Shown: piece after piece, positions 40,682-50,784 of the stretch
Numbering within the stretch: position 1 is the stretch's first letter
How the letters are laid out: each line of letters opens with the position of its first letter
DNA from: Streptomyces fradiae
Lineage (GTDB): Bacteria; Actinomycetota; Actinomycetes; Streptomycetales; Streptomycetaceae
Assembly (NCBI RefSeq): GCF_041270065.1
Contig: NZ_CP065958.1
Location: 4,588,001-4,652,000 of the forward strand
Reading direction: 5' to 3'
DNA length: 64,000 nt
The notes under the pieces: model-generated
What the model saw: the letters and a program-made list of their open reading frames with translations, nothing else
Told to the model about the DNA's origin: nothing
Databases searched by the model: none
Made by a program: the position numbers and the translations under genes

Positions 40682-42589
40682 TCAGGCCCGCTCGTAGTGG
40701 TAGCCCTCGCCGTGGGCCGGACCGACGTCGTGGGTGAGGCCGGTCGGCACGGCGAGGACGAACGCGGACGCGTCGCCGTTCGTGCAGGACGGGTAGCCGC
40801 TGGACCTGGCCTGGTCGAGGATGGCGCTCCCCAGGTTGACGCGCTTGCCGCCGTCGGTGACCGAGACCAGCTTCGCCACGTGCTCGCAGTGGGCGCCGTT
40901 GATCTCCGTGATCATCCGGGCGGCGATCTGGCCGGGAGCGACGCGGTAGAGGTAGACGGTCTTGGGCTGGCCGATGTTGTACGCGCTCGTGTACGTCCAG
41001 GTGCCGACGAAGCCCGACGGGACCTGGCCGCTGCTGCTCGGCGCGGTGGTCTTCGCGGGCGCCGGGGCCGGCGCGGGCTTCGGCGCGGCCGTGGTGGCGG
41101 TCGCGGGCGGCCTGGGCTGCGTACCCCCGCCGGAGGAGCCCCCGGAGGCGCCACCGGAGACCGTACCCCCGACGCCGGGATCGGCCGGCGGCTCCTGCCC
41201 GCCCGGGGGCACGGTGGCGGTGCCGCCGGGCGGGGGAGCGGACGTGGGGCCGGCGGTCGTGGTCGCGGGCGGGGCGGAGCTCTGGGCGCCGGACGAGGTG
41301 CCGGGGGCGCCCGGGGTGCCGCCGGGGGTGGCGGGGGCGCCCTGGAGGTCGCGCTGGCGGGCGTTGTCGTCGATGAGCTTCACGACGGTGCCGCTGATGC
41401 CCAGGACGACGAAGACGGCCGCGACGATCGTCCAGATCCGGGAGGCACGGCGCGGCTCGCGGCGCACGGCGACCGGGGTCGCGCCCACCGTGCCCACCGC
41501 GTCCGGGGTGTCCCCGGCCCCCGGGGCCTTCGGGCGCAGCCCGACCGTCCCCGTATCAGGGGTCTCCGCCTCGGTCTCCGCCTCCCGCTCCAGCTCCTCC
41601 GACAGCGCCTCGACATCGAGCAGCCGGGCCGCCTGCCGGGCGAGCCGGGCCACAAGGTCGGGCGGCAGCCACGCCCCGCCCGCCACCGGGCCGTGCCCGG
41701 ACTCCTCGCCCGGGAGGGCGGGGTCGGCGAGGAGCGCGGCGATGGTGGGGCGCTCGGCGGGGTCCTTGATCAGACAGCGGGCGAGGAAGGCGCGCAGCGC
41801 CTCGGACTCCACCCGGTCGAGCTCCGGCTCGGCCTCCACGATCCGGAACATGATCGCGTGCTGGTTGCCGGCGCCGTGCCCGAACGGCAGCCGCCCGGTC
41901 ACCGCGTACATCAGCACGCAGCCGAGCGCGAAGACGTCGGCCGCCGGGCCCAGGGACTCGCCGCGCACCTGTTCGGGGGCCATGAAGCCGGGCGAGCCGA
42001 CCACCATGCCGGTGCTGGTCAGGAGCGATTCGACGGAGGGCTCCAGGGCCCGCGCGATGCCGAAGTCGATCACCTTGGGGCCCTCGACGGTGAGCATCAC
42101 GTTGGACGGCTTGAGGTCCCGGTGCAGGATCCCGGCGCCGTGGATGCCCTGGAGGGCCCGCAGCAGGCCCAGCGCGAGCGCCAGGACCGAGTCGGCGGGC
42201 AGCGGCCCGTGCTCCCGGACCACCTGCTCCAGGGACGGCCCGGGCACGAAGCCGGTGGCGACCCAGGGCCGGTCCGCCTCGGGGTCGGCGTCGAGGACGG
42301 GCGCGGTGTAGTGCTCGCCGACCTTCCGTACGGAGGCGATCTCCCGGCGGAACCGGGCCCGGAACTGCGGGTCCTGCGCGTGCTCGGCGTGCACGACCTT
42401 GACCGCGACGGTCCGCCCGCCCCCGGAGCGCGCCAGATACACCCGCCCCATCCCGCCGGACCCGAGCCGCCCGAGCAGCCGGTACGGGCCGATGACCCGC
42501 GGATCGCCGGCCCGCAGCGGCTCCATCCCGCTGCCGCCCGCGTCCCCGTTTCCGCCCGTGGGCGTGGTTTTCCCGTTCTCGCCGCTCAT
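40682..42589 (-). CDS. Transmembrane serine/threonine protein kinase
   Basis: The 635-residue kinase has a Hanks-type domain (about 33-290): glycine loop LGSGGMGRVY, VAVKVV lysine, HRDLKPSN catalytic loop (about 156-163), DFG in VIDFGIARAL and APEQVRG. A regulatory linker and a single membrane helix near 395-415 (IWTIVAAVFVVLGISGTVV) follow. The outer part is a Pro/Gly/Thr/Ser low-complexity stalk leading into a C-terminal domain of about 110 residues with two Cys. There are no PASTA repeats, so it differs from PknB and should sense something else. Start ATG at 42587-42589; a Met at residue 22 is an alternative. Confidence 0.92.
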   Translation of the reverse strand: MSGENGKTTPTGGNGDAGGSGMEPLRAGDPRVIGPYRLLGRLGSGGMGRVYLARSGGGRTVAVKVVHAEHAQDPQFRARFRREIASVRKVGEHYTAPVLDADPEADRPWVATGFVPGPSLEQVVREHGPLPADSVLALALGLLRALQGIHGAGILHRDLKPSNVMLTVEGPKVIDFGIARALEPSVESLLTSTGMVVGSPGFMAPEQVRGESLGPAADVFALGCVLMYAVTGRLPFGHGAGNQHAIMFRIVEAEPELDRVESEALRAFLARCLIKDPAERPTIAALLADPALPGEESGHGPVAGGAWLPPDLVARLARQAARLLDVEALSEELEREAETEAETPDTGTVGLRPKAPGAGDTPDAVGTVGATPVAVRREPRRASRIWTIVAAVFVVLGISGTVVKLIDDNARQRDLQGAPATPGGTPGAPGTSSGAQSSAPPATTTAGPTSAPPPGGTATVPPGGQEPPADPGVGGTVSGGASGGSSGGGTQPRPPATATTAAPKPAPAPAPAKTTAPSSSGQVPSGFVGTWTYTSAYNIGQPKTVYLYRVAPGQIAARMITEINGAHCEHVAKLVSVTDGGKRVNLGSAILDQARSSGYPSCTNGDASAFVLAVPTGLTHDVGPAHGEGYHYERA

Positions 42590-42711
42590 GCCGGTCCGGT
42601 CCCCCTGGTCGTCACACCTGATGCATGGTCAAGTCGAACGCGCCTCAGGGTAGATGAGGGCTCAGGAGGAAGGGATGGCGGTTCCGGACGGGCCGGCCGG
42701 GCGCTGTCCGG

Positions 42712-43134
42712 CTATCGCCCGGGGTGCGCCTTTCGCTCGGGGTGGGCTTTGCGCCACTCCTCGAGCGCCGCGTCCACGTCGAACGGGCGCAGGTTCAGCG
42801 GCGGGCCGGCCGGCGGGCGGACCAGGGCTTCGGCGATCTTGGTGTTGATCTCGCCGAGGATCCGGCGGAGCTGGGACTCGGAGCCGGCGGTACGGGCCGC
42901 CTCGGCCGCGTCCTCGGCCTCCTTGCGCAGGGCCAGGGCGGGCGGCAGCGCGGCCATGCCCTCGCGGTGCATCTTCTGCTTGATCCACCACAGCTCGTCG
43001 TACGGCGCGGTGTCGTCGCCGAGGGGTTTGCCGAAGCCCTCCAGGCGGGCGAAGTCCCCGCGCTCGGCGGCCTCGCGGATCTGCTTGTCGACGAATGACT
43101 CGAAGCTGACTCCGGGCGGTTTCCGTTCGGTCAT
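42712..43134 (-). CDS. DUF1992 (DnaJ-C28 homology) protein
   Basis: The 140-residue protein has the DUF1992 start SFESFVDKQIREAAERGDFARLEGFGKPL and the PYDELWWIKQKMHREGM block. Function not established in the family; a link with chaperones is suggested by eukaryotic relatives. It lies upstream of the kinase gene with a 122-base gap. Confidence 0.85.
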   Translation of the reverse strand: MTERKPPGVSFESFVDKQIREAAERGDFARLEGFGKPLGDDTAPYDELWWIKQKMHREGMAALPPALALRKEAEDAAEAARTAGSESQLRRILGEINTKIAEALVRPPAGPPLNLRPFDVDAALEEWRKAHPERKAHPGR

Positions 43135-43174
43135 GCGTCCAGCGTACGACCCGGTGCACGGCCCGGAAACGGGC

Positions 43175-43218
43175 AGGAGCCCCGCTCGTGCGCGTCGCGC
43201 GCACGGAGCGGAGCTCCT
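43175..43218. terminator. Terminator after the cold-shock gene
   Basis: A long hairpin (AGGAGCCCCGCTC… pairing with …GAGCGGAGCTCCT, one mismatch and one bulge) lies about 45 bases past the stop of the leftward cold-shock gene. Confidence 0.65.
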
Positions 43219-43262
43219 TGGGTACAGCTCTAGAGGATCGCGATCGTCGACCCCGGGGTCAC

Positions 43263-43466
43263 TTAGACCGGGGTGACGTTCTCCGCCTGCGGGCCCTTCG
43301 GGCCCTGCGTGACGTCGAAGTTCACCTGCTGGTTCTCCTCGAGGGAGCGGAAGCCAGAGGCGTTGATCGCGGAGTAGTGGACGAAGACATCCGGGCCGCC
43401 GCCTTCCTGGGCAATGAAGCCGAAGCCCTTTTCAGCGTTGAACCACTTCACGGTTCCGGTAGCCAT
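43263..43466 (-). CDS. Cold-shock protein (CspA family)
   Basis: The 67-residue single cold-shock domain binds single-stranded RNA/DNA and acts as an RNA chaperone. RNP1 KGFGFIAQ (about 14-21) and RNP2 VFVHYSAI (about 28-35) are intact. The ATG at 43464-43466 has a strong AGGAGG. The roughly 100-base or longer leader contains a terminator-like hairpin with a U-rich tail (43522-43560). Long leaders are typical of cold-shock genes and control translation. Confidence 0.96.
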   Translation of the reverse strand: MATGTVKWFNAEKGFGFIAQEGGGPDVFVHYSAINASGFRSLEENQQVNFDVTQGPKGPQAENVTPV

Positions 43467-43521
43467 GAGCCCTCCTATGGGCCAAAGGGTCGCCCTGCTC
43501 CAGAACCTGCAACCAAGTCTG

Positions 43522-43560
43522 AAAACTACAAAAGCCTGCGGGTCACATGCTCCGCAGGCT
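43522..43560 (-). promoter_or_regulatory. Terminator-like hairpin in the cold-shock gene leader
   Basis: On the minus strand, AGCCTGCGG pairs perfectly with CCGCAGGCT (9 bp, loop of 10) and is followed by TTTGTAGTTTTC. That is an intrinsic-terminator shape about 65 bases before the ATG. It could be an attenuator or a temperature-responsive element. A candidate -10 TACGCT (43598-43603) would include the full hairpin in the transcript. A TTGCAG/17 bp/TACAGA promoter (43560-43588) would start inside it. Confidence 0.55.
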
Positions 43561-43714
43561 CTGTACTGCAAGGGAAACCAAACTGCAACTTGCGTCGAGC
43601 GTAGCACGCAGCGTGCGCGAAGCGGTAGAGGGAAAGATCACGTCACTCACATGTTTGACGGGGCGGCGCGCCAGGCGCGGCCCCGGCGATGTCCACCGTA
43701 CGAGACGGGTCTAG

Positions 43715-44593
<879 letters not shown>

Positions 44594-44611
44594 GCCCCTC
44601 TACGGGCGCCG

Positions 44612-45736
44612 TTACGAGGCGGATTCCGGTGTCTCCATCGGCACCGGGCCCTGCAGGTGCGCGCTCAGCCATGCCATCGTGCCCTCGTCCATGCCCCGCA
44701 TGTACGAGCGCGCGTTGTGCTCGCCGTCCTGGATGACCTGGAGCCGGGTCTTGAGCGGGCCCTTCGTGTAGACGCGCATGAAGGCCCGCACCTTCTTCGC
44801 CACACCCACTTCCTTGGTGCCGATCTGGAAGGCGACGTACACCTGGTTGCCGGGCGTGTCGGGCTTCCGGCCGAGCGCGGCGGCCATCCGCTCCGGGTTG
44901 TTGGCCTGCCGCTCGCGCTCGTGGCCCTTCCACAGCGGCGAGTCGGGCACGAGGTCCGGCCCGGAGGCGATCACGGCCTTGAACCGGTCCGGCTTCTGCA
45001 GCACCGACTTGAGGCCGACGAAGCCGCCCGAGGACGAGCCCATGAAGGCCCAGCCGTCCCGGGACGCGAAGGTGCGGAAATTGGCCCGGACGAAATCCGG
45101 CACGTCCTCGGTCAGCCAGCTGCCGATTTTCGGATGGCCCGGAATATCGCTTCCGTCGTAGTAGAAGTTGGCGTCCGGGTTGAGCACGGGCATCACGACG
45201 ATGAACGGAAGGCTCTTTCCCTCCTCGACCCACTCGTTGATGTGGCCCGGCAAGTCGATGCCCTTGCCCGTCCAGTAATTCGTCGGGTAGCCCTTTCCGC
45301 CGGGCAGGGTGATGAGGACCGGGAAGCCGGTCTCCGCGTAGGCCGGGTCGAAATACTGTTTGGGTGCCCACACCCACACCCGCCCGGTGAATCCCGACTT
45401 CTCGCCCTGGAGTTCGGTCACCCCGATCTTGGTGCCGTCCTCCAGGTCGCGCTGCACCGTGAAGGAGGCCTTCGGGCCGGTCGGGAAGACGGTCTCGGGC
45501 ACGCCCGCGCCCGGCTTGCCCTTGCCGTCGTGCCCGGTGCCCTTCCCGTGGCCCGCGCCGCCCTTCCCGTGCTGCTGCTGGGCGGCCTGCTGCTGCGGTT
45601 GACGGGTGTTCCGGGGCGTGTCGAACGAGACCGGGTCGCCCTCGTCGGAGGAGGCGCAGCCGGTGACCAGCGCGAGGGAGGAACCGAGCGCGACGAAGGC
45701 CGCGAGGGTCCGGGTCGGGCGGCGACGACGTGTCAT
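44612..45736 (-). CDS. Secreted esterase-fold lipoprotein (antigen-85/S-formylglutathione hydrolase-like)
   Basis: The 374-residue exported protein has Arg-rich MTRRRRPTRTL, a hydrophobic stretch and lipobox LVTGC (Cys27), so it is predicted to be a lipoprotein. A His/Gly/Lys/Gln-rich linker (about 45-80) precedes the alpha/beta esterase domain. The nucleophile elbow is GSSSGG (Ser about 240), and the catalytic His probably lies in DGEHNARSY. It resembles the esterase D/antigen 85 group acting on cell-envelope or exogenous esters. ATG at 45734-45736. Divergent from mqnC. Confidence 0.85.
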   Translation of the reverse strand: MTRRRRPTRTLAAFVALGSSLALVTGCASSDEGDPVSFDTPRNTRQPQQQAAQQQHGKGGAGHGKGTGHDGKGKPGAGVPETVFPTGPKASFTVQRDLEDGTKIGVTELQGEKSGFTGRVWVWAPKQYFDPAYAETGFPVLITLPGGKGYPTNYWTGKGIDLPGHINEWVEEGKSLPFIVVMPVLNPDANFYYDGSDIPGHPKIGSWLTEDVPDFVRANFRTFASRDGWAFMGSSSGGFVGLKSVLQKPDRFKAVIASGPDLVPDSPLWKGHERERQANNPERMAAALGRKPDTPGNQVYVAFQIGTKEVGVAKKVRAFMRVYTKGPLKTRLQVIQDGEHNARSYMRGMDEGTMAWLSAHLQGPVPMETPESAS

Positions 45737-45917
45737 GACGTGCTCCGGGTGCGATTCGGGCGATACGGAGGATTCCGGAGAAGGAGAGGGCCGCGGCGGC
45801 GGTTCGGTTGGCTCGGGACCGGCACGAATCCGCCGGAGGGCCCTGGCGTAGGCTGGCCGGGTCCGATCAGCACGCCCGAAGTACGCGTCCGAACCCCCTC
45901 CGAAAGGGACACACCCG

Positions 45918-47117
45918 GTGACCGAGAAGGCCGACCTGCAGTCCGTTCTCGACCGCGCCGCCGCGGGTGGCCGGATCACCCCCGAGGAGGCGCTCGACCT
46001 GTACCGCTCGGCGCCGCTGCACGCGCTCGGCGCCGCCGCCGACGCGGTGCGCCGCCGGCGCTACGCGGGGACCGAGCACATCGCGACGTACATCATCGAG
46101 CGCAACATCAACTACACGAACGTCTGTGTGACGGCGTGCAAGTTCTGCGCGTTCTACGCGGCGCCGAAGGACACCAAGAAGGGCTGGACCCGCGACCTCG
46201 ACGACATCCTGCGCCGCTGCGCGGAGACCGTGGAGCTCGGCGGCACCCAGATCATGTTCCAGGGCGGCCACCACCCCGACTACGGCGTGGAGTACTACGA
46301 GGAGCACTTCTCGGCCATCAAGAAGGAGTTCCCGGAGCTGGTCATCCACTCCCTCGGCGCGTCCGAGGTCGAGCACATGGCCCGGATCTCCAAGGTCTCC
46401 GTCGAGGAGGCCATCACCCGGATCCACCGGGCCGGACTCGACTCCTTCGCGGGCGCCGGCGCCGAGCTGCTCCCGGAGCGGCCGCGCAAGGCGATCGCCC
46501 CGCTGAAGGAGAGCGGCGAGCGCTGGCTGGAGATCATGGAGATCGCCCACGGCCTGGGCGTCGAGTCGACCTCCACCATGCTGATGGGCACCGGCGAGAC
46601 CAACGCCGAGCGCATCGAGCACCTGCGGATGATCCGTGACGTGCAGGACCGGACGGGCGGCTTCCGGGCCTTCATCCCCTACACGTACCAGCCGGAGAAC
46701 AACCACCTGAAGGGGCGGACGCAGGCCACCCTCTTCGAGTACCTGCGGATGATCGCGATCGCCCGCCTCTTCCTCGACAACGTGGCGCACATCCAGGGCT
46801 CCTGGCTCACCACCGGCAAGGAGGTCGGCCAGCTGTCGCTGCACTACGGCGCGGACGACCTCGGCTCGATCATGCTGGAGGAGAACGTGGTCTCCTCGGC
46901 CGGCGCCAAGCACCGCTCCAACCGCCTGGAGATCATCGACCTGATCCGCAAGGCGGGCCGGGTGCCGGCGCAGCGCTCGACGACCTACGAGCACCTCGTC
47001 GTCCACGAGGACCCGGCGAACGACCCGGTCGACGAGCGGGTGGTCTCGCACATCTCCTCGATCGCGATCGAGGGCGGCACGGCGCACCCGGAGCTGAAGC
47101 TCCTCGACGCCAACTGA
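45918..47117 (+). CDS. mqnC: Cyclic dehypoxanthinyl futalosine synthase (radical SAM)
   Basis: The radical-SAM enzyme cyclises dehypoxanthine futalosine in menaquinone biosynthesis. It is 399 residues, with the cluster motif C-x3-C-x2-C in [11 protein letters not shown] (about 70-80) and the following [19 protein letters not shown] at 45918 behind AAAGGGAC. The amidohydrolase-like gene starts 20 bases after its stop, then menG; all run in the same direction. Confidence 0.95.
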   Translation: MTEKADLQSVLDRAAAGGRITPEEALDLYRSAPLHALGAAADAVRRRRYAGTEHIATYIIERNINYTNVCVTACKFCAFYAAPKDTKKGWTRDLDDILRRCAETVELGGTQIMFQGGHHPDYGVEYYEEHFSAIKKEFPELVIHSLGASEVEHMARISKVSVEEAITRIHRAGLDSFAGAGAELLPERPRKAIAPLKESGERWLEIMEIAHGLGVESTSTMLMGTGETNAERIEHLRMIRDVQDRTGGFRAFIPYTYQPENNHLKGRTQATLFEYLRMIAIARLFLDNVAHIQGSWLTTGKEVGQLSLHYGADDLGSIMLEENVVSSAGAKHRSNRLEIIDLIRKAGRVPAQRSTTYEHLVVHEDPANDPVDERVVSHISSIAIEGGTAHPELKLLDAN

Positions 47118-47137
47118 GGCCTGGGGACCGGATCACC

Positions 47138-47737
47138 GTGCTCACCCTGCACGCCGCCGAGGCCTCGCCCGAGACCGCCGTCCTCGTCGACGGGGCCCGC
47201 CTCGCGGCCGTCGGCCCGTACGAGGAGCTGGCCGCCGCCCACCAGGACGCGCGGCTGCGCCTGTGGCCCGGCATCCTGACGCCCGGACTGCTCAACCCGT
47301 ACGGCCCCGAGCTGCTCGAAGGGACCTACCACCCGGATCCGCGCGAGGCCGACACGTACGGCACCGAGCCGATCGTCGGGGAGCGGGCCCGGGAGATCTT
47401 CCGCACCGACCCGGTACGGCTCGGCGCCAGCGCCCGGCGCGGGGTGCAGCGGCTCCTCGCGCACGGCACCGTCGCGATCGGCGGCGAGCTGCGCGGGCGG
47501 GCCGCCCAGGACGCGGTGCGGCGGGCCGGGCTCGCCGTCGGGCAGCGCCCGCCGAACCTCCCGGGCCCGCCGTCCCTGACGCCGGCCCCGCTCGTGCTGC
47601 TTCCCGCCCTGGCGGCGGGCGGCCCCGCGCGCTTCGCCGTCTTCGACGTGCGGGACCGCGCGGACCTGGTCCGCCGGGGCCCGGCCACCTGCGTGGCGAC
47701 GGTCCTGGGCGGACGGCTCGTGTACCGGGCCCGCTGA
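47138..47737 (+). CDS. Degenerate amidohydrolase/imidazolonepropionase-like domain protein
   Basis: The 199-residue protein resembles the composite beta-sandwich of imidazolonepropionase/aminofutalosine-deaminase-type amidohydrolases. It has an N-terminal [17 protein letters not shown] and a C-terminal [17 protein letters not shown]. Where real enzymes carry PGFIDxHxH it reads [13 protein letters not shown], so the metal-binding His pair is missing. The barrel is also far too short. Located between mqnC and menG, it may be a remnant or a non-catalytic partner of the menaquinone pathway. GTG start. Confidence 0.72.
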   Translation: MLTLHAAEASPETAVLVDGARLAAVGPYEELAAAHQDARLRLWPGILTPGLLNPYGPELLEGTYHPDPREADTYGTEPIVGERAREIFRTDPVRLGASARRGVQRLLAHGTVAIGGELRGRAAQDAVRRAGLAVGQRPPNLPGPPSLTPAPLVLLPALAAGGPARFAVFDVRDRADLVRRGPATCVATVLGGRLVYRAR

Positions 47738-47838
47738 CCCGTCTGTCCCCCGTGCCCTGCGACAATGCGGGCACAACGTCATCCGGGACGCTCTGCCGAC
47801 GAGCTCCGGCCGTACGACACAAGGTGAGGCGAACGCCA

Positions 47839-48537
47839 GTGACCCGCGCAACCCTGGACAAGCAGCCGCACGAGGTCGCCTCGATGTTCGACGACGTCGC
47901 GGCGAACTACGACCTCACCAACGACGTGCTGTCGCTCGGCCAGGACCGGCGCTGGCGCAAGGAGGTCGCCAAGGCGGTCGACGCGCGCCCCGCGCAGAAG
48001 ATCCTGGACCTGGCCGCCGGCACCGCCACCTCCTCGCAGCCCTTCGCGCGCGCCGGGGCCTATGTCGTGCCCTGCGACTTCTCGCTCGGCATGCTGCGGG
48101 TCGGCAAGAAGAACCACCCGTGGATGCCGTTCACGGCCGGCGACGGCACCAAGCTGCCCTTCAAGGACGACGTCTTCGACGCCGTCACCATCTCCTTCGG
48201 CCTGCGCAACATCCAGGACACCGACCAGGCGCTGCGCGAGCTGTACCGGGTGACGAAGCCCGGCGGCCGGGTCGTCATCTGCGAGTTCTCGCACGCCACC
48301 TGGCGCCCGTTCCGCACGGTGTACGAGGAGTACCTGATGCGCGCGCTGCCGCCGATCGCGCGCGCGGTGTCGTCCAACCCCGACGCGTACGTCTACCTCG
48401 CCGAGTCCATCCAGTCCTGGCCCGACCAGCCGGCCCTCGCGTCCATGATGCGGAAGGCCGGCTGGGAGCGGGTGGCCTGGCGGAACCTGACGGGCGGCAT
48501 CGTGGCGATGCACCGCGGGTTCAAGCCCGGGCAGTAG
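47839..48537 (+). CDS. menG: Demethylmenaquinone methyltransferase
   Basis: Uses S-adenosylmethionine to C-methylate demethylmenaquinone, the last core step of menaquinone synthesis. It is 232 residues, with the UbiE/MenG signature [25 protein letters not shown] and SAM motif [12 protein letters not shown]. The [12 protein letters not shown] and late [20 protein letters not shown] blocks are present. GTG start; in line with mqnC. Confidence 0.95.
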   Translation: MTRATLDKQPHEVASMFDDVAANYDLTNDVLSLGQDRRWRKEVAKAVDARPAQKILDLAAGTATSSQPFARAGAYVVPCDFSLGMLRVGKKNHPWMPFTAGDGTKLPFKDDVFDAVTISFGLRNIQDTDQALRELYRVTKPGGRVVICEFSHATWRPFRTVYEEYLMRALPPIARAVSSNPDAYVYLAESIQSWPDQPALASMMRKAGWERVAWRNLTGGIVAMHRGFKPGQ

Positions 48538-48556
48538 GCCTCAGGCCCTCACGGCG

Positions 48557-49927
48557 TCAGGGCTTCGCGTACATCCCGTAGCCGCCGACGCCCGTGTACA
48601 CCGTGTCGGCCACCTTGCGGTGCACCTTCACGCCGTTCTCGGTGTCCGTCGGCGGGGTGCGCACGGTCGTGCCGGTGACCAGGGTGGTCGAGCCGCCGCC
48701 GTCCAGGTTGAGCGCGTCGATGAGGGCGAGCTCCTTGGAGTCGAGGATCTCCGCGAAGGTGCGGAGGTAGTCGCCGTCCTCGTTGGCCTGGCCGGTGAGG
48801 GTGATGAGCACCGGGTGGCCCTTGACGTTGGTGCCGAGCGCCGTGCGCGAGTCGGTGCAGATCAGGGCGGTGCCGTCGGCGCCCGTCGCCGTGCCGCTGC
48901 AGGAGTTGGGCAGCTCGACGGGGATGTCGCCGTTGCGCAGCAGCTGGTGGAAGGAGCTGACGACGTCGACGGAGGCGTCCAGCGGGATGTCCCGGCCCAT
49001 CGTGACGTCACGGAGCTTCGTCTCGACCGTGGCCCGGTCGTCACGGACGAAGCGGCTGCGCAGCCACTCGGCCCCGGTGCCGATGCCCTGGAGGATCCGG
49101 CCGCCGGCCGGGACGGCGATGCCGCCGCGGCCCTCGTGGGCGTCGGTGACGGTGCCGTGGGCGTCGAGGACGACCTCGAAGCCGCTGTCGGTGGTGGCCG
49201 CGCCGTTCGGGTCGGTGCCGGGCGCGGGGACGGTGGCCCCGTAGTCGTCGGTGAACGCGACGATCTCGTTGGGGTCGGAGTAGACCAGGGGGCTGGAGCT
49301 CACCTTGACATCGAACTGGTCGCGCGCGCAGTGCGAGACGTGGCCGGGGGTCCGGTTGACGTCGTCGATCCGGATCGACTCGCCGGTGGTCGCGGTGAGC
49401 TTGATGTCGGTGAGGAGCTTGGTGATGTACGGGATGCCGTAGCGGATGACCGCGCCGGTGCTGCCGTTGCCGCCGCTCCAGCAACTGGAGCTGTGCAGCA
49501 CGCCGTCGATGGCCGAGGCGCTGGTGTGCACCACCCTGCCGGACGGCTCCTTCTGGAACAGGCCGCCGTTGACGCCCGCGGCGGGGTGGCGCGCGGCGAC
49601 GGTGGTGACCGCGGCGAGCTGGTCGACGACCGTCTCCGCGTTGGAGTCGGCGGTGCCGACGAAGCTCTCCAGGGTGGTCGCGCCGGCCGTGGGGTCGATC
49701 TCGACGATCTGGAGGATTCTGGCCGCGCTGCGGTTGTCGAGCGTGGTCTCGGTCCAGGTGGTGTGGGTGACGCCGGGGCCGAGGGCGACCGGGGTGCCCT
49801 GGGTCCAGCCGAGGGCGAGCCTGCTCGGCGGCTCCTCGACGGTGGGGGCGGCGGCGGCCGTGGTGGTCAGGGTGAGGGCGCTGACGGCGGCGGCGAGGGC
49901 GGCCAGCGGCTTCCGGTTCCTGGTCAC
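48557..49927 (-). CDS. Secreted phosphodiester glycosidase family (NAGPA-like) protein
   Basis: The 456-residue exported protein has a signal peptide (about 1-26, ending TTTAAAA). The domain is PF09992-like, with GVNGGLFQ and the hallmark NLDGGGSTTLV (about 420-430) preceded by LALIDAL. The family's animal member removes GlcNAc from phosphodiesters; bacterial members act on cell-wall or glycan phosphodiesters. Its GTG overlaps the stop of the I36-like gene (GTGA), so the two secreted proteins are co-translated. Confidence 0.82.
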   Translation of the reverse strand: MTRNRKPLAALAAAVSALTLTTTAAAAPTVEEPPSRLALGWTQGTPVALGPGVTHTTWTETTLDNRSAARILQIVEIDPTAGATTLESFVGTADSNAETVVDQLAAVTTVAARHPAAGVNGGLFQKEPSGRVVHTSASAIDGVLHSSSCWSGGNGSTGAVIRYGIPYITKLLTDIKLTATTGESIRIDDVNRTPGHVSHCARDQFDVKVSSSPLVYSDPNEIVAFTDDYGATVPAPGTDPNGAATTDSGFEVVLDAHGTVTDAHEGRGGIAVPAGGRILQGIGTGAEWLRSRFVRDDRATVETKLRDVTMGRDIPLDASVDVVSSFHQLLRNGDIPVELPNSCSGTATGADGTALICTDSRTALGTNVKGHPVLITLTGQANEDGDYLRTFAEILDSKELALIDALNLDGGGSTTLVTGTTVRTPPTDTENGVKVHRKVADTVYTGVGGYGMYAKP

Positions 49928-50670
49928 TGGCACTCCGCGGTTCCGTTGACGAGCTCGTGCGAGCGGAAGGTGCCGGCGAACGGCGCCGGCACGGTGGTGC
50001 TGTCGCCCCGCAGCACGACGTAGGCGCCGTACTTCTTCAGGTCGGCCGGGTCGGTCCAGGTGCCGCCGAAGGTGGGCTCGGGGTAGAAGCACACGTGCTT
50101 GCGGGTGCGGTTGAAGACCGACTTCGGCGCGGCCTCGGTGCCGTAGCTGTTGCCGTAGTTCCCGGTGGCGGCGTCGGCCGAGGGCAGGTGGACGGTCATC
50201 GGGCCGCGGCCGTTGGGCTCCTTGAAGGTGCAGACCCGGTTGTCGGGGCAGCGCTCGTAGCCGGTGAAGCAGAGGGCCCGGGTCGGGACCAGCTTGTGGC
50301 CGCTGAGCGTGTTCACGAAGCGGGCGTCGCCGGTGGCGTACTCGTCGGGGGCGCCCGGCTTGATGGTCTGCAGTAGGCCGCCGTAGCCGGCGTCGACGTA
50401 GAGGCAGGCCCACTGCTTGGTGTTGTTCTTGGCGGAGAGCGTCTTGTCGTCCCAGGCCGGGTCGTACGCCGGGGTGTTCTGGGCCTCCGTGAAGTCGCGC
50501 CGCTCGCCGGTGCCGTTGGTGCCGCTGTAGAGGCACAGGGTGTTCGCCGGGCAGTCGTCGAAGGGAGCCGGTTCGGCGTTCGCGGGGAGCACGAGGAAGG
50601 CCGCGCTGAGCAGGGCGAGGAGCGCCGAGACCAGCGCCGCTCTTCGCGCGTGTGTGCGATGGATGGTCAT
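49924..50670 (-). CDS. Secreted peptidase-inhibitor I36 / crystallin-like protein with two repeats
   Basis: The 248-residue exported protein has a signal peptide (about 1-32, LLALLSAAFLVLPANA). It has at least two I36-like beta/gamma-crystallin modules opening CPANTLCLYSGTNGTG (about 40) and CPDNRVCTFKEPNGRG (about 135). Paired Cys should form disulfides. The family includes the Streptomyces metalloprotease inhibitor SMPI. Translationally coupled to the glycosidase downstream. ATG at 50668-50670. Confidence 0.8.
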   Translation of the reverse strand: MTIHRTHARRAALVSALLALLSAAFLVLPANAEPAPFDDCPANTLCLYSGTNGTGERRDFTEAQNTPAYDPAWDDKTLSAKNNTKQWACLYVDAGYGGLLQTIKPGAPDEYATGDARFVNTLSGHKLVPTRALCFTGYERCPDNRVCTFKEPNGRGPMTVHLPSADAATGNYGNSYGTEAAPKSVFNRTRKHVCFYPEPTFGGTWTDPADLKKYGAYVVLRGDSTTVPAPFAGTFRSHELVNGTAECQ

Positions 50671-50784
50671 GGACGACGATCTTGCCCTGAGGGGTGGCCC
50701 TCCCGACAGCGGGTTACGGGCCCCCATAGACTGCCCCGGTACGTCCTTTCGCCCCCTACCGTCGAGTCTTCGGGAGACCCCGCC

